A stretch of 64,000 nucleotides of DNA from Streptomyces corynorhini (GCF_003346515.1 NZ_QQNA01000060.1:1-64000), one strand, 5' to 3'; numbered from the stretch's first letter, positions 1-8,850 are shown. Translations and numbers: made by a program. The notes: a model not told the origin generated them from the sequence alone.

Positions 1-31
1 GCCCTCGCCCCCCTCGGCGGCCCCGGCGGCC

Positions 32-71
32 CCCGTCCCGGCCGCTCCCGCACGGGAGCGGCCGGGACGGG
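32..71. terminator. Perfect inverted repeat, likely terminator
   Basis: A 19-bp perfect stem (arms 32-50 and 53-71, left arm beginning CCCGTCCCGG) lies 11 bases past the stop of the leftward His-rich gene. The repeat is symmetrical, so it could also stop transcription entering from beyond the left edge. There is no U-tract, which is usual for Streptomyces terminators. Confidence 0.75.
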
Positions 72-81
72 CCGTGCTCGG

Positions 82-378
82 TCAGTGGTCGTCCCAGTGG
101 CCGTCGTGCTCGGCGTGCCGGTGGCCGTCGTGCACGTAGTCGACATGCCCGTCGTGCGGCACGGCGACATGGCCGCAGCCCTCGCCATGCTGGTGCGCGT
201 GGCCGCTGTGCGGGGTGTGCCCGGTGGGCTCGCACTCGTCGGTGTGGTCGTCGTGGGCCTGGTGCAGATGACCGTCGTGGACGTAGTCGACATGGCCGTC
301 GTGCGGTACGGCGACATGGCCGCACCCCGCGCCGTGCCGGTGTTCGTGGTTCGGGTGAGGGGCGTGTGCGGTCGTCAT
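82..378 (-). CDS. His-rich putative metal-binding protein
   Basis: This small soluble protein of 98 residues is dominated by His, Asp, Gly and two Cys. It consists of two near-identical units, each containing H-x-H-G-x-G-C-G-H followed by PHDGHVDYVHDGH, joined by a His/Asp/Glu linker. The composition points to binding of zinc, nickel or copper in the cytoplasm (no signal peptide), as storage, buffer or chaperone; the metal is inference. The chosen ATG follows a GGAGAG ribosome site; an upstream in-frame extension to 492 has no such site and reads like non-coding sequence. A strong hairpin follows the stop. Similar His-rich proteins are widespread in bacteria, sometimes near metal transporters, but none is seen here. 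Confidence 0.8.
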   Translation of the reverse strand: MTTAHAPHPNHEHRHGAGCGHVAVPHDGHVDYVHDGHLHQAHDDHTDECEPTGHTPHSGHAHQHGEGCGHVAVPHDGHVDYVHDGHRHAEHDGHWDDH

Positions 379-524
379 GGCTCTCTCCGGTCGCTCTCGG
401 ACGAATCCGTCGGACAGGCGGCGGCACCCGGTCCCACCGGGTACCGCCGGCCTGATTTCGCCTCCGTAACGACGGACAGCCGCCCACGTCACCTTCGGTA
501 CGGCATTCGAGTGCGACGATCATC

Positions 525-545
525 TGGTCATGACATTCATGACCA
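525..545. promoter_or_regulatory. 21-bp dyad, possible operator
   Basis: Two perfect 9-base arms, TGGTCATGA and TCATGACCA, are separated by CAT. The dyad lies 147 bases upstream of the His-rich gene start and 24 bases past the GH87 stop. It could be an operator for the His-rich gene (a metal regulator of the Fur/Zur class is one possibility, but the match to a Zur box is poor) or a weak terminator of the glucanase gene. The short arms with a 3-base centre favour a protein site. Confidence 0.45.
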
Positions 546-568
546 CCACGCCCGATTCCGGCGGTTTC

Positions 569-3500
569 CTACGGCTTGATGTTGATCTTGAAGGTGGTGG
601 TCGTGTTCCTCACGTCCACGACGTTGTTGTCGAGTCTCAGCCGGTTGAAGGTGACCTCCCCCACCGCGGGACCCTGTCCGGCCTCGGGCAGTTCGTTGGC
701 CCACAGTCCGAAGCCCGACTTGGCGTCGAAGGCGTCCCCGCTCTTGCGCGCTCCGGTGATCGAGATGTCGTTGAGGATGGTGTCCTTGATCGGGAACTGC
801 GGCTGGCCGCCGACGTAGTTGGTCTGGAACATGATGCCGCTGTAGGTCGGATCGACGATGTCGACGTTGTTGATCCGGATCCCCTGGAACACCTTGGACG
901 CGGAGAACAGCCAGATACCGGGGAAGGTCTGTCCGTCCCAGAAGTGGCCGCCCGACCGGACGACCGATACGTTCTCGATCGTCGTCGGACCGGTCCCGAA
1001 GCCGTTCATCGGATACCCGAAGTCCAGCGAGCTGACCGTGATGCCCGAGTACACCAGGGTGTCCGCGATATGGATATTGCGGAAGGTGTTGTCGTAGCCG
1101 CCGTACACGGCGACGCCCGCGGCCCGCCAGGTGAGGATCGACGTCAGGTTCTCGTAGACGTTGTTCTTCATGTCCGAGCCGCCGGAGTCGATCGCCGAGA
1201 AGAGCGCGAAGCTGTCGTCGCCGGTGGCCCGTGCTTCGTTGTTGACGACGTGGTTGTCCGTGGAACCGTTGGTCATGTTGATGCCGTCGGCGAACATGTC
1301 GCGGATCCGGGAGTTCTTGATGGTGATCCGGTCGGTGTTCGCGCCCCAGTAGAGGCACACCATGTGCTCGTTCCAGATGTCGTCGATCACGATGTCGGAG
1401 ACGTTCGAGAAGTCGAAGACCTTGCCGGGGCCGTCGATGCGCGAGGTGTAGTTGCCGAAGTACGCGAACCCGGTGAAGACCGATCCCTTCGCGGCGGCCT
1501 CGGCACGGAAGCCGATGTCGGTGTTCTCCTGGGACGCGGGAGCGTGGAACCTGGTGAACCAGGGCCCGGCCCCGACGACCCGTACCGGCTTGCCGTACAC
1601 CTGGAACTTGCTGGAGGTCTGGTAGTCACCGGCGGGCAGATAGACACCGGTCAGCTTCCCCGTGGTGTCCATGCGGACCTTGTCCAGCGCGTTCTGCACG
1701 TCCTGATGGGTGCGTCCGGCGGGCACCGTGTAGGCGGCCGGGTCCGGGTTGGCGATCTCGGTGGCCTGCTCCAGGCTGACGAAGTCGATCGCGTACTTGG
1801 AGGTGTTGGCCGCGTCCTTCTGGAGCCTGATCCTGCTGCCCGCCGGGACGGTCCTGCCCAGCAGGACGTTCGCCTCGTCGTAGATGTGCCGGGGTGCTCC
1901 GGAGCCCGGCGAGTTGCCGGGACCGGTCTCCGACCCGTACAGCCAGGCGTACTTCGAGGTGAGGTCGATCGCCTTGAGGAAGGTGCCGTCCACATAGATG
2001 TCGAGAGTGGAGTCGATACCGCCGCCGCCCGGCGCGTCCGGGATGGAGAACCGTGTGACCAGGGTGTTCGTCCTGGCCTTGGTGGTGAACTCGACATAGC
2101 TTCCGGTGTCGTCGAGGGTGACGGCCTTGCGTCCCGACGCCTCTCCCGCGAGGTCGCCGACGGTGCGGTTCGGCCCGACGACCCGCGCGCCGCCGCCGAT
2201 GACACCGTCCTCGGCCTCGTACATGTCGTACGGCATGTCGGCGCCGCGGCCGACGAAGAGCGGCTGGGTGCTGGTGTTGTTGTCGCGCTTCACCGGCAGT
2301 TCGTTGGCGTCGGCCGCGAGCACCACCTTGAGGGTGTACGAGCCGTTGACGGCCGTCCAGGTACCGAGACCGGCCGGCGGGGTGGTCGCCCCGGGCGCGA
2401 TGGTGCCGTTGTGCGCACCGGTGAGGGTCCTGACCGTGTCGCCCTTGGAGTCGAGCAGGGAGAGCGTGATGCCGTGCGCACCGCTCGCGGACGCCACATT
2501 GCCCTGATTCCTGATCGCGACGGAGAAGGCGACGGTGTCACCGGCGGCGGGCGAGGACGGAGTGGTGGCGACCGTCGCGGCGATCAGGTCCGAGCTGTCG
2601 ACCGCCCGCACCACGAGCGGGACGGGGCTGGTGTACGTGTTGTTGGTCTTGTTCTCCTCGATGATCAGGTCGTCCGGGTCGACGACGGCGCTGAGCTGGT
2701 ACGAGCCCGCGTCCCGCGGTCCGATGTTCGCCGAGACCGTGGCCGAGGCCCCGGCCGCGAGCGCCCCCACCGGGGCGGTGGCCACCTTGCTGCCGCCGAG
2801 CCGGAATTCGACCGGACCGGCCGGTGCGGCCGCCCTTCCCGTGTTCCGGACGGTCGCCGACAGTGTGATCGCGTCGGACTCGACCGGCGAGGCGGGCGAC
2901 GCGCTCAGCGCGCTCACCGTGAGGTCCGGGTTGGGGGCCGGGACGCCGAGGACCTGGAACTCCGCGACCTGCCCGGCCCCGGAACCGGTGTTGGAGGTGA
3001 ACTTCAGCTGGACGTCGGCGACGCGCGCGGTGACCGGAATGGTCACCGAGTTGCCGCTCGCCGGGCTGAAGGCGTAGTCCTTGGCGGCCACCAGAGCGGT
3101 GAGACCGGAGGCGCTCTGCTCTCGGCCGAGCACCTGGATGTTCTGGGTCCGCGCTCCCCAGGCGCTGTCCGGATTGAGTTTGACGATCACGCTCCGGGTG
3201 TCGGCGTTGGCGCCCAGCTTCACGGTCAGCGTGTTGGGGTAACTGCCGCCCGCGCCCTCCCAGTAGGTGGTGAGGCTGTTGTCGTTGGCGTTCTCCGCGA
3301 CGAAGGTGTGTACCACGGAGGACGCGGAGATCGGCCTGCCGACGGCGAGGTTGGACGCGGAACCCGTACTGCCGTTCCTGGTCACCGTGTTGCTGTCGCC
3401 CGAGACATTGCCGGCCGCGTCCTTCGCCCGTACGAAGTACGAGACGGTCGTCCCGGCGGGCTGGGTGTCCGTGTACGTGGTGACGTCCCCGGCGACGCTC

Positions 3501-4873
3501 GCGCGCAGGACGTTGTTGGCGTAGATGTCGTAGCCGGTCACGCCCTTGTTGTCGGTCGAGGCGCCCCAGGTCAGCTTGATCCGGTCGGCGGCCGGCTCGG
3601 TGAGGGCGAGATCGGCGGGGGCCGTCGGCGCCTCGGTGTCACCGCTGTCGCCGCGCCGGGTGACGGTGTCGCTGTTGGCCGACACATTGCCCGCCGCGTC
3701 CCTGGCACGCACGTAGTACGAGACCGTCGCCCCGGTGGGCCGGGTGTCCGTGTAGGTCGTCACGTCGCCCGCGACGCTGGTGCGCAGTTCGTTGTCGGCG
3801 TATATGTCGTATCCCGTGACCCCCGTGTTGTCGGTCGACGCCTTCCAGGTCAGCTTGATCAGGCCGGTGGCGGGCTCGGTGTACGCGAGTCCGGTGGGCG
3901 CGGTGGGCGGCTCCGTGTCGCCGGTCGCGGGCCCGTAGATCTCCAGCTCGGAGAGCTGGCCGCCGGGCTGGACGGTGTTGGCGGTGATCAGTACCCGCAG
4001 ATAGCGCGCGGTGGTGGCGTCGAAGGGGATCGTCACCGACTGGCCGCCCGCCGCGTCGAACCGGTACGCCTTGGCGGGCGTCAGATCCGTGAAGGCGGAG
4101 TTGTCGACGCCGGCCTGGATCTTCAGGGTCTGATCCCTGGCGCCCCAGCCGTCGGGCAGCCGCAGCACCACCTGGTCGACGCGGACCGAGGCGCCGAGGT
4201 CGGCCTGGATCCACTGCGGAAAGGCGTTGTTCGCGCTCTCCCAGTAGGTCGACTTGTTGCCGTCGTTGGCGTTGCCGGGCCCGTAGACCTCGGTGTGGCC
4301 GCTGGCGGTCAGGGTCTTGCCCAGGGCGAGGTTGGTCGAGGCGGCGGCTGCCGCGCGCACCTCCAACGCGGCCAGCTGGGCTTTCTTCGCCACCGTGTTG
4401 GCGGTGAATTCGGCCCGTACGAAGCGCGTTCGGGTGGCCGGGAAGGTGACCGTCACCTGGTTGCCCGTCCCGGGGCTGAAGGTGTACGTCTCCGAGTTCT
4501 TGAGGGTCGAGAAGCCGGTGCCGTCGGTGCTGCCCTGGAGTGACAGGGTCTGTTTCCTGGTCGCCCACCGGGCGGGAAGTCTCAGCACCACCCGGTCGAC
4601 CCGGTTGGTGGCGCCCAGGTCGGTCTGCACCCACTGGGGGAACGCGCTGCCGCCGCCCTCCCAGTACGTCGACGGGTTCCCGTCCGTGACGTTGCGGGCG
4701 GCCGTGCCCTTGGCGGTCGCGCTCGCCGCCGCGGCGCGGCCCGCGGCGATGTCGGGGCCCTGGGCGCGCGGGCCGTCGGCGGCCCGCGCGGTGAACGTCG
4801 GCCCGCCGATCATCAAAAGGCTGGTGGCGAGGGTGGCGGAGAGGATTCGCCATCTCCTGCGTAGCGATCTCAT
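569..4873 (-). CDS. Secreted GH87-type alpha-1,3-glucanase (mycodextranase)
   Basis: A 1434-residue exported multidomain hydrolase, probably cleaving alpha-1,3-glucan (fungal wall glucan or nigeran). In order: signal peptide (1-31, ending TARA); two F5/8-type C discoidin modules (about 45-315, each with the DGN-x-STYWE motif); two FN3 domains (about 320-495); a third discoidin module (500-630); two CARDB-like domains (640-850); a CBM6-like region starting YEAEDG (860-1020); and a C-terminal right-handed beta-helix (1030-1434). The helix carries acidic pairs in a DGIN...GDDS stretch, as in GH87 and related beta-helix hydrolases. The ATG at 4873 follows a GGGGA site and opens a good signal peptide; a GTG at 4954 would add 27 Arg/Pro-rich residues. 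It is monocistronic with an AT-rich leader. GH87 is recognised by architecture, so substrate is inferred. Confidence 0.75.
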   Translation of the reverse strand: MRSLRRRWRILSATLATSLLMIGGPTFTARAADGPRAQGPDIAAGRAAAASATAKGTAARNVTDGNPSTYWEGGGSAFPQWVQTDLGATNRVDRVVLRLPARWATRKQTLSLQGSTDGTGFSTLKNSETYTFSPGTGNQVTVTFPATRTRFVRAEFTANTVAKKAQLAALEVRAAAAASTNLALGKTLTASGHTEVYGPGNANDGNKSTYWESANNAFPQWIQADLGASVRVDQVVLRLPDGWGARDQTLKIQAGVDNSAFTDLTPAKAYRFDAAGGQSVTIPFDATTARYLRVLITANTVQPGGQLSELEIYGPATGDTEPPTAPTGLAYTEPATGLIKLTWKASTDNTGVTGYDIYADNELRTSVAGDVTTYTDTRPTGATVSYYVRARDAAGNVSANSDTVTRRGDSGDTEAPTAPADLALTEPAADRIKLTWGASTDNKGVTGYDIYANNVLRASVAGDVTTYTDTQPAGTTVSYFVRAKDAAGNVSGDSNTVTRNGSTGSASNLAVGRPISASSVVHTFVAENANDNSLTTYWEGAGGSYPNTLTVKLGANADTRSVIVKLNPDSAWGARTQNIQVLGREQSASGLTALVAAKDYAFSPASGNSVTIPVTARVADVQLKFTSNTGSGAGQVAEFQVLGVPAPNPDLTVSALSASPASPVESDAITLSATVRNTGRAAAPAGPVEFRLGGSKVATAPVGALAAGASATVSANIGPRDAGSYQLSAVVDPDDLIIEENKTNNTYTSPVPLVVRAVDSSDLIAATVATTPSSPAAGDTVAFSVAIRNQGNVASASGAHGITLSLLDSKGDTVRTLTGAHNGTIAPGATTPPAGLGTWTAVNGSYTLKVVLAADANELPVKRDNNTSTQPLFVGRGADMPYDMYEAEDGVIGGGARVVGPNRTVGDLAGEASGRKAVTLDDTGSYVEFTTKARTNTLVTRFSIPDAPGGGGIDSTLDIYVDGTFLKAIDLTSKYAWLYGSETGPGNSPGSGAPRHIYDEANVLLGRTVPAGSRIRLQKDAANTSKYAIDFVSLEQATEIANPDPAAYTVPAGRTHQDVQNALDKVRMDTTGKLTGVYLPAGDYQTSSKFQVYGKPVRVVGAGPWFTRFHAPASQENTDIGFRAEAAAKGSVFTGFAYFGNYTSRIDGPGKVFDFSNVSDIVIDDIWNEHMVCLYWGANTDRITIKNSRIRDMFADGINMTNGSTDNHVVNNEARATGDDSFALFSAIDSGGSDMKNNVYENLTSILTWRAAGVAVYGGYDNTFRNIHIADTLVYSGITVSSLDFGYPMNGFGTGPTTIENVSVVRSGGHFWDGQTFPGIWLFSASKVFQGIRINNVDIVDPTYSGIMFQTNYVGGQPQFPIKDTILNDISITGARKSGDAFDAKSGFGLWANELPEAGQGPAVGEVTFNRLRLDNNVVDVRNTTTTFKINIKP

Positions 4874-5193
4874 GATTCCCCGATCTTCGGCCTCGGCGCG
4901 GGGCGGCGAGGGCGCGGCTCTGGCTGCACGCCTGCGGAGCAAGCGTTTCTGCACTGTCGAACGGAGTATTTTGCGTTATTTAGTGAGAGAGTTGCAGAGA
5001 ATGGCCACCTCGTCTACCACTGCGACCGAAGCGAATTCCCCGTCACGACTCCGGGCCGGACCGCCACCAGGGCGGCACAGCGCCCCTTTTCGATCTTCGG
5101 GGCGGCGGGCGGGCATCCGTAAATGATCTTCAGGATCTGCCATGAATTTGCGCCGTCATGGTCGGCGCAGAGCGTTGCCGGGCCGGTCGGCTC
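4874..5193. other. Intergenic; AT-rich glucanase leader
   Basis: No gene is supported here. Bases about 4960-5010 are unusually AT-rich for this genome (runs such as TATTTTGCGTTATTTAGTGAG on the + strand), as expected for the promoter of the leftward glucanase. No -35/-10 pair could be fixed with confidence. Confidence 0.5.
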
Positions 5194-6228
5194 TCAGACC
5201 GACGTACCCCGCCGGGCCGCGTGCTCCTCCACCAGGTCGAGATACCCGGCGGCGCGGGCCGCCGCCGAGGGGCGACCGGCCGGCGGGATCCGCTCCAGGA
5301 CGCGGCGGCGGGAGCGGCGGGTGAGCAGATCGGGGGAGAACGGGGTGCTCGACGAGCGCAGGTAGGCGCGAGCCCGCTTACGCACCCCGTGCCGCAGGAA
5401 CAGGTAGAAGCACGCCGCGATCAGGAAGTTGACGCCCACTTTGACGCCGAGACCGGCGACGGAGTTCAGCAGGGGCGCGTTGAACTGCCAGTGCATGGCC
5501 ATGGCGGTCAGTACGCAGGCCGCGGCGGGCAGCAGGCGGCGGCGTACCGGCCGGTCGTCGTGGGCGAGCAGGATGCCCACCCCGGTCCCGGCGACGGCGC
5601 TCATGGTCCAGTGCGAGCCGAGTCCGGTCACCAGGACCCGGGTGGTGAAGGACTGGACGACATCGGGGGTGCCGTTCACTCCCCCGCCGATCAGGATGGC
5701 GTTCATCGCGTACGTCCAGTTCTCCACGACCTGGAAGCCGAGCCCGGTGAACGCGCCGAGGAAGAACCCGTCCAGCGGGCCCCGGACCAGCGCGCGGGCG
5801 CTGAGCGCGATCAGCAGGACGCCGGAGAGTTTGAGGAGTTCCTCGTTGAGCGGCGCGGTGAGCGCGGCGCCCCAGCGGGAACCGAAGTCGATTCCGACAC
5901 CCTTGGCCCAGATGCCCTGGAGCCCGCTGTTGGCCACGACCGCGCAGCCGGTCGCCGCGGTCGCCCCCCAGATCACCCCGCTCCACGCCCATCCGCGCGG
6001 CGGCGACCGCAACGGCCGCACCCGGGCCAGCAGGGCCGTGCCGACGGCGACGGTGAGCACGAGCAGCAGGAAGGCGAGCAGCGCGAGGTGCGGGAAGACC
6101 CGGACCACGGCCGCGAACTCGTAGCCGATCAGGGCGGCGCCGAGGCCGCACAGCAGGGCGGTGAGCAGGCCGACCGACCGGCGGCGCGGGTGGACGTGTG
6201 GCGTCACGTACGCGGTGGGCGGTGTCAC
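5194..6228 (-). CDS. PrsW-family intramembrane protease
   Basis: A multi-span membrane protein of 344 residues with the four PrsW glutamic-protease landmarks: NEELLK (Glu129-Glu130, Lys133), GFQVVENWTYA (Glu169), GLGSHW (His206) followed by a Gly-rich helix, and MHWQFN (His246). PrsW proteins cleave membrane substrates such as anti-sigma factors; the substrate here is unknown. The GTG start overlaps the stop of the upstream gene by four bases (GTGA), so the two are translationally coupled and the membrane-anchored upstream protein is an obvious candidate partner or substrate. The C-terminal tail of about 60 residues is Arg/Ala-rich and cytoplasmic in character. Confidence 0.85.
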   Translation of the reverse strand: MTPPTAYVTPHVHPRRRSVGLLTALLCGLGAALIGYEFAAVVRVFPHLALLAFLLLVLTVAVGTALLARVRPLRSPPRGWAWSGVIWGATAATGCAVVANSGLQGIWAKGVGIDFGSRWGAALTAPLNEELLKLSGVLLIALSARALVRGPLDGFFLGAFTGLGFQVVENWTYAMNAILIGGGVNGTPDVVQSFTTRVLVTGLGSHWTMSAVAGTGVGILLAHDDRPVRRRLLPAAACVLTAMAMHWQFNAPLLNSVAGLGVKVGVNFLIAACFYLFLRHGVRKRARAYLRSSSTPFSPDLLTRRSRRRVLERIPPAGRPSAAARAAGYLDLVEEHAARRGTSV

Positions 6229-6821
6229 CCGGCCTCCTGGGGGAAGGACACGCCGCGGACCAGTGCCATGGCCTCGGCCATCGCGTCCGCGCCGGCTCCC
6301 GGCTTCGCCAGGACGGTGATCTCCACGGCGCACGTCTCGTCGGGCCGCAGCCAGACGGTCGCCGTGCCCGTTCGGCCGCCGCGGGTCAGCGTTCCGGTGC
6401 TGCCCCGGGCTCCCCCGGCGCTGGTCGCCGAATGGGGCGCGCCCAGGCGGCTGTCCGCGTCCGCGACGGACTGGACGCGCCGCAGCCCCGTCCACAGCCG
6501 CCCGGCCCCGGCCTCGGTGGTGGTCAGATCGACATATCCGGCGACCACGTCGACGCCGTCACGCGAGAGCGCGTACGAGAAGCTGGGATCGCTCTGCGCC
6601 TTGCTCAGGGACCACCCCTCCCCCACCACGCGCAGCACGGCCGTGCCGGAGGCCGGTCCCAGTTCCAGCAGGGCGCCGCCCGGCAGCCGTTCGCGGTCGC
6701 TCAGCGCCCGGTCGATCAGCGGCCAGCCCCCTGTCAGGACGGCCATGACGAACACGACGCCGACCACCAGGGGCAGCACCCGCCGGGGCGGCTGGCCGCC
6801 GGGCGCCCGATCCGCCGTCAT
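6225..6821 (-). CDS. Membrane-anchored protein coupled to PrsW-like gene
   Basis: 198 residues with one N-terminal transmembrane segment (about 14-35, VLPLVVGVVFVMAV) and a large outside domain containing one Cys (in RPDETCAVEI). No known family is recognised. It is predicted to be anchored by its N-terminus with the soluble part outside the membrane. Its stop overlaps the start of the PrsW-like protease, indicating a two-gene operon and a shared job. The start is an ATG; most of the interior has normal Streptomyces codon use. Confidence 0.75.
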   Translation of the reverse strand: MTADRAPGGQPPRRVLPLVVGVVFVMAVLTGGWPLIDRALSDRERLPGGALLELGPASGTAVLRVVGEGWSLSKAQSDPSFSYALSRDGVDVVAGYVDLTTTEAGAGRLWTGLRRVQSVADADSRLGAPHSATSAGGARGSTGTLTRGGRTGTATVWLRPDETCAVEITVLAKPGAGADAMAEAMALVRGVSFPQEAG

Positions 6822-6967
6822 CCGGCGGCTCCGGGAGGTGTCGCGGCGACGCGCGCCGGGCCCGGGGCGGCGCGCGGACCCGGTCCAGGGCCTCTCGTCC
6901 GGATCATGGCGGGCCGGCGGCCCCCGGCACCGCGCCCCGACCGGGCCGGATCCGAACGAATGACCCT

Positions 6968-7011
6968 GGGCCCTGTCGTCGAAGTCCCGCCTGTTCGACG
7001 GCGAGAGGCCC
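6968..7011 (-). terminator. Hairpin after momA-like gene
   Basis: An inner 7-bp stem (CGTCGAA 6977-6983 with TTCGACG 6994-7000) sits within an outer GGGCC/GGCCC pair (6968-6972 and 7007-7011). It directly abuts the stop codon of the leftward cupin gene and probably ends the rppA-momA transcript. Confidence 0.55.
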
Positions 7012-7589
7012 TAGGCATCGTGACGCAGCGGGGTGAGCTGCTCGATGTCGTAGCGCACGCGCAGCTCCGCGATCGCCTGCGGATCGGGGGGCCCGCCGTC
7101 CTTGAGGATGTCGAGCAACTCCTCGAAGTAGCGCTCGTGGTCGGACGGCGGCGACGCCTGGAAGAACATCCGTGCGGGCTCCCCGGTCCGGTTGGCGAAG
7201 GCGTGCGGACAGCCCGGCGGTACGACGATGACCGTGCCCGCGGTGGCGCGCACCGCCTTCAGCCCCGACGCGGACTCCCAGTGGCGCCAGTCGTCGCTGA
7301 GCACGCGCGGCTCGAAGGCCAGCACGTCCAGCTCGCCGTCGAGGACGTAGAACAGCTCCTCGCTGTGGGTGTGCCGGTGGGCACCGACGTCGAAGCCGGG
7401 CGGTACGACGACCTCGAAGCTGGAGGACACCCGGGAGTGTTCGCCGGTGACCTTGAACGTCACCTGCTGCGCAGCCGTGTGGATGGTGTTGCCCCCGCCC
7501 GGGGGGACGATCAGGCCCTCGGGCCGCGCCAGCTCGGTCATGCGGTGCTCCAGAACGGTGAGTACGTGGCCGTATGGTCGGGCGCCCAT
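7011..7589 (-). CDS. momA: Cupin quinone-forming monooxygenase, MomA-like
   Basis: A 192-residue single-domain cupin. The metal-binding motif is seen as GAHRHTHSEELFYVLDGELDV and the second cupin motif as PPGCPHAFANRTGEP. It lies 136 bases downstream of the type III polyketide synthase gene on the same strand. In Streptomyces antibioticus the cupin MomA, encoded directly beside rppA, oxidises 1,3,6,8-tetrahydroxynaphthalene to flaviolin, and this context supports the same role; cupin sequence alone would not. The ATG at 7589 follows GGAGAG. A second ATG at 7541 also follows a good GGAG site, so the first 16 residues are uncertain. Confidence 0.72.
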   Translation of the reverse strand: MGARPYGHVLTVLEHRMTELARPEGLIVPPGGGNTIHTAAQQVTFKVTGEHSRVSSSFEVVVPPGFDVGAHRHTHSEELFYVLDGELDVLAFEPRVLSDDWRHWESASGLKAVRATAGTVIVVPPGCPHAFANRTGEPARMFFQASPPSDHERYFEELLDILKDGGPPDPQAIAELRVRYDIEQLTPLRHDA

Positions 7590-7725
7590 GATCTCTCCGA
7601 CCGGTGCGGGTGCGAAAGACCGCCCTCGCGTGTCATCGGATCCTTCGGGACCGCACGAGGGGGCGCACGACCGGGGCACTGCGGGCCCTCGACGGGGCGC
7701 CCCGGCCGTCGTCCGGGCGGCCGGG

Positions 7726-8850
7726 TCAGCCCACGGGCTCCGTTCTGCGGCCCGCGCTCGCGATCATCCGGCGGTCCCGCACGGCGGCGCCGTTGACGCC
7801 CCCGGCCGTGCTCCAGCGCCCCAGGGCCATCTCGGCGGTGATCCCGGGCCCGAAGCCCGCGACGATGCCGCGTGCGCCGTCGTGCACGGCGCCCTCGTCG
7901 AAGAGTCTGCGTACGGCGTCGAGGACGACCGCGCTGGCGATGTTGCCGTACTCGGTGAGCGTGCCGCGGCTGAACCGGAATGCCTCGGGCGGCACTTCGA
8001 GGAAGTGGCTGAGGTCGTCGAGGATGCGTGGCCCGCCGGCGTGGATGATGTAGAAGTCGAGCCCGGTGGCGTCCCAGCCGTGCTGGTCCGCCATGGTGCG
8101 CAGGGCCGGAGCCAGTGGCTCCATGGTGGTGGGCACCCGCTTGTCGAGCAGGAAGTGGAATCCGGTGGCCCGGACGCTGTAGGCGATCCAGTCGGTGGTG
8201 TCCGGCACGAGGTGGGAGCCGTTGCGCTCCAGGGTGATGCCGGTGCCGCCCTCCCCCCGTACGACGGCGGCGGCGACCGCGTCGCCGAACAGCCCGTTGG
8301 ACAGCAGCGAACCGACGCCCAGGTCGGTGGGCTGGTAGCACAGCGAGCAGAATTCGCACGCCACGATCAGGACGTTCGATCCGGGGTAGGCCCGGCAGAA
8401 GTCATGGGCCCGGTTGATGGCCGCGCCGCCCGCCGCGCAGCCGAGCTGGGCGATGGGGAGCTGTCGGGTGTGACCGGGGAAGCCCATGGTGTTGATCATC
8501 CAGGCCGTCAGGGACGGCATCATGAAGCCGGTGCACGAGACGTACACGATCATGTCGATGTCGGCGGGGCGCAGTCCGGCGTGGTCGAGGGCGCTGTGCA
8601 CCACGGCGGGCACCCGTGCCTTCGCCTCGGCCTCGTAGAGCACGTTCCGGTCCTCGAAGCCGGGATGTCTCAGCGTCTCCTCGATGGGCTGGACGATGTG
8701 GCGCTTCGCCACTCCGGTGTTCTCGATCAGCCGCAGCGCGAGCGGGAGTTGCGGGTGGTCGGCGTGGAGCGAGCGGGCGAGAGCGAGTGTGTCCTCCATG
8801 GTGATCACATGTTCGGGAACCGAGACCGCGGGTTTACACAGAGTCGCCAC
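7726..8850 (-). CDS. rppA: Type III polyketide synthase RppA
   Basis: 1,3,6,8-tetrahydroxynaphthalene synthase: it condenses five malonyl-CoA into THN, the precursor of flaviolin and HPQ-melanin pigments. From the GTG at 8850 the protein is 374 residues and opens MATLCKP. The catalytic triad then falls at Cys138 (AQLGCAAGG), His270 (FYIIHAGGP) and Asn303 (TEYGNIAS), the numbering known for Streptomyces RppA, which fixes the start. The frame is open upstream to an ATG at 8868, but an AAGGAG ribosome site lies inside that extension. The first of a two-gene unit with the momA-like cupin. No rppB-type P450 is present, so coupling to perylenequinone would need an enzyme from elsewhere. Confidence 0.93.
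   Translation of the reverse strand: MATLCKPAVSVPEHVITMEDTLALARSLHADHPQLPLALRLIENTGVAKRHIVQPIEETLRHPGFEDRNVLYEAEAKARVPAVVHSALDHAGLRPADIDMIVYVSCTGFMMPSLTAWMINTMGFPGHTRQLPIAQLGCAAGGAAINRAHDFCRAYPGSNVLIVACEFCSLCYQPTDLGVGSLLSNGLFGDAVAAAVVRGEGGTGITLERNGSHLVPDTTDWIAYSVRATGFHFLLDKRVPTTMEPLAPALRTMADQHGWDATGLDFYIIHAGGPRILDDLSHFLEVPPEAFRFSRGTLTEYGNIASAVVLDAVRRLFDEGAVHDGARGIVAGFGPGITAEMALGRWSTAGGVNGAAVRDRRMIASAGRRTEPVG

Noticed and set aside
525-545. Zur box upstream of the His-rich gene
   Set aside because: The dyad is perfect, but its core differs from the Streptomyces Zur consensus in most positions when aligned on the centre; kept only as an unassigned dyad.
530-4543. Very long + strand open frame opposite the GH87 gene
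   Set aside because: It is a mirror of the real gene caused by high GC third positions; the translation is low-complexity Arg/Gly/Val and has no ribosome site.
6818-7018. Short minus strand frame of 66 codons before the PrsW operon
   Set aside because: Arg/Pro-rich translation without family likeness or ribosome site; it lies in a terminator region.
7011-7589. Cupin gene as a general dioxygenase or sugar isomerase
   Set aside because: Its position right after rppA matches the known MomA arrangement, which is the simpler reading.
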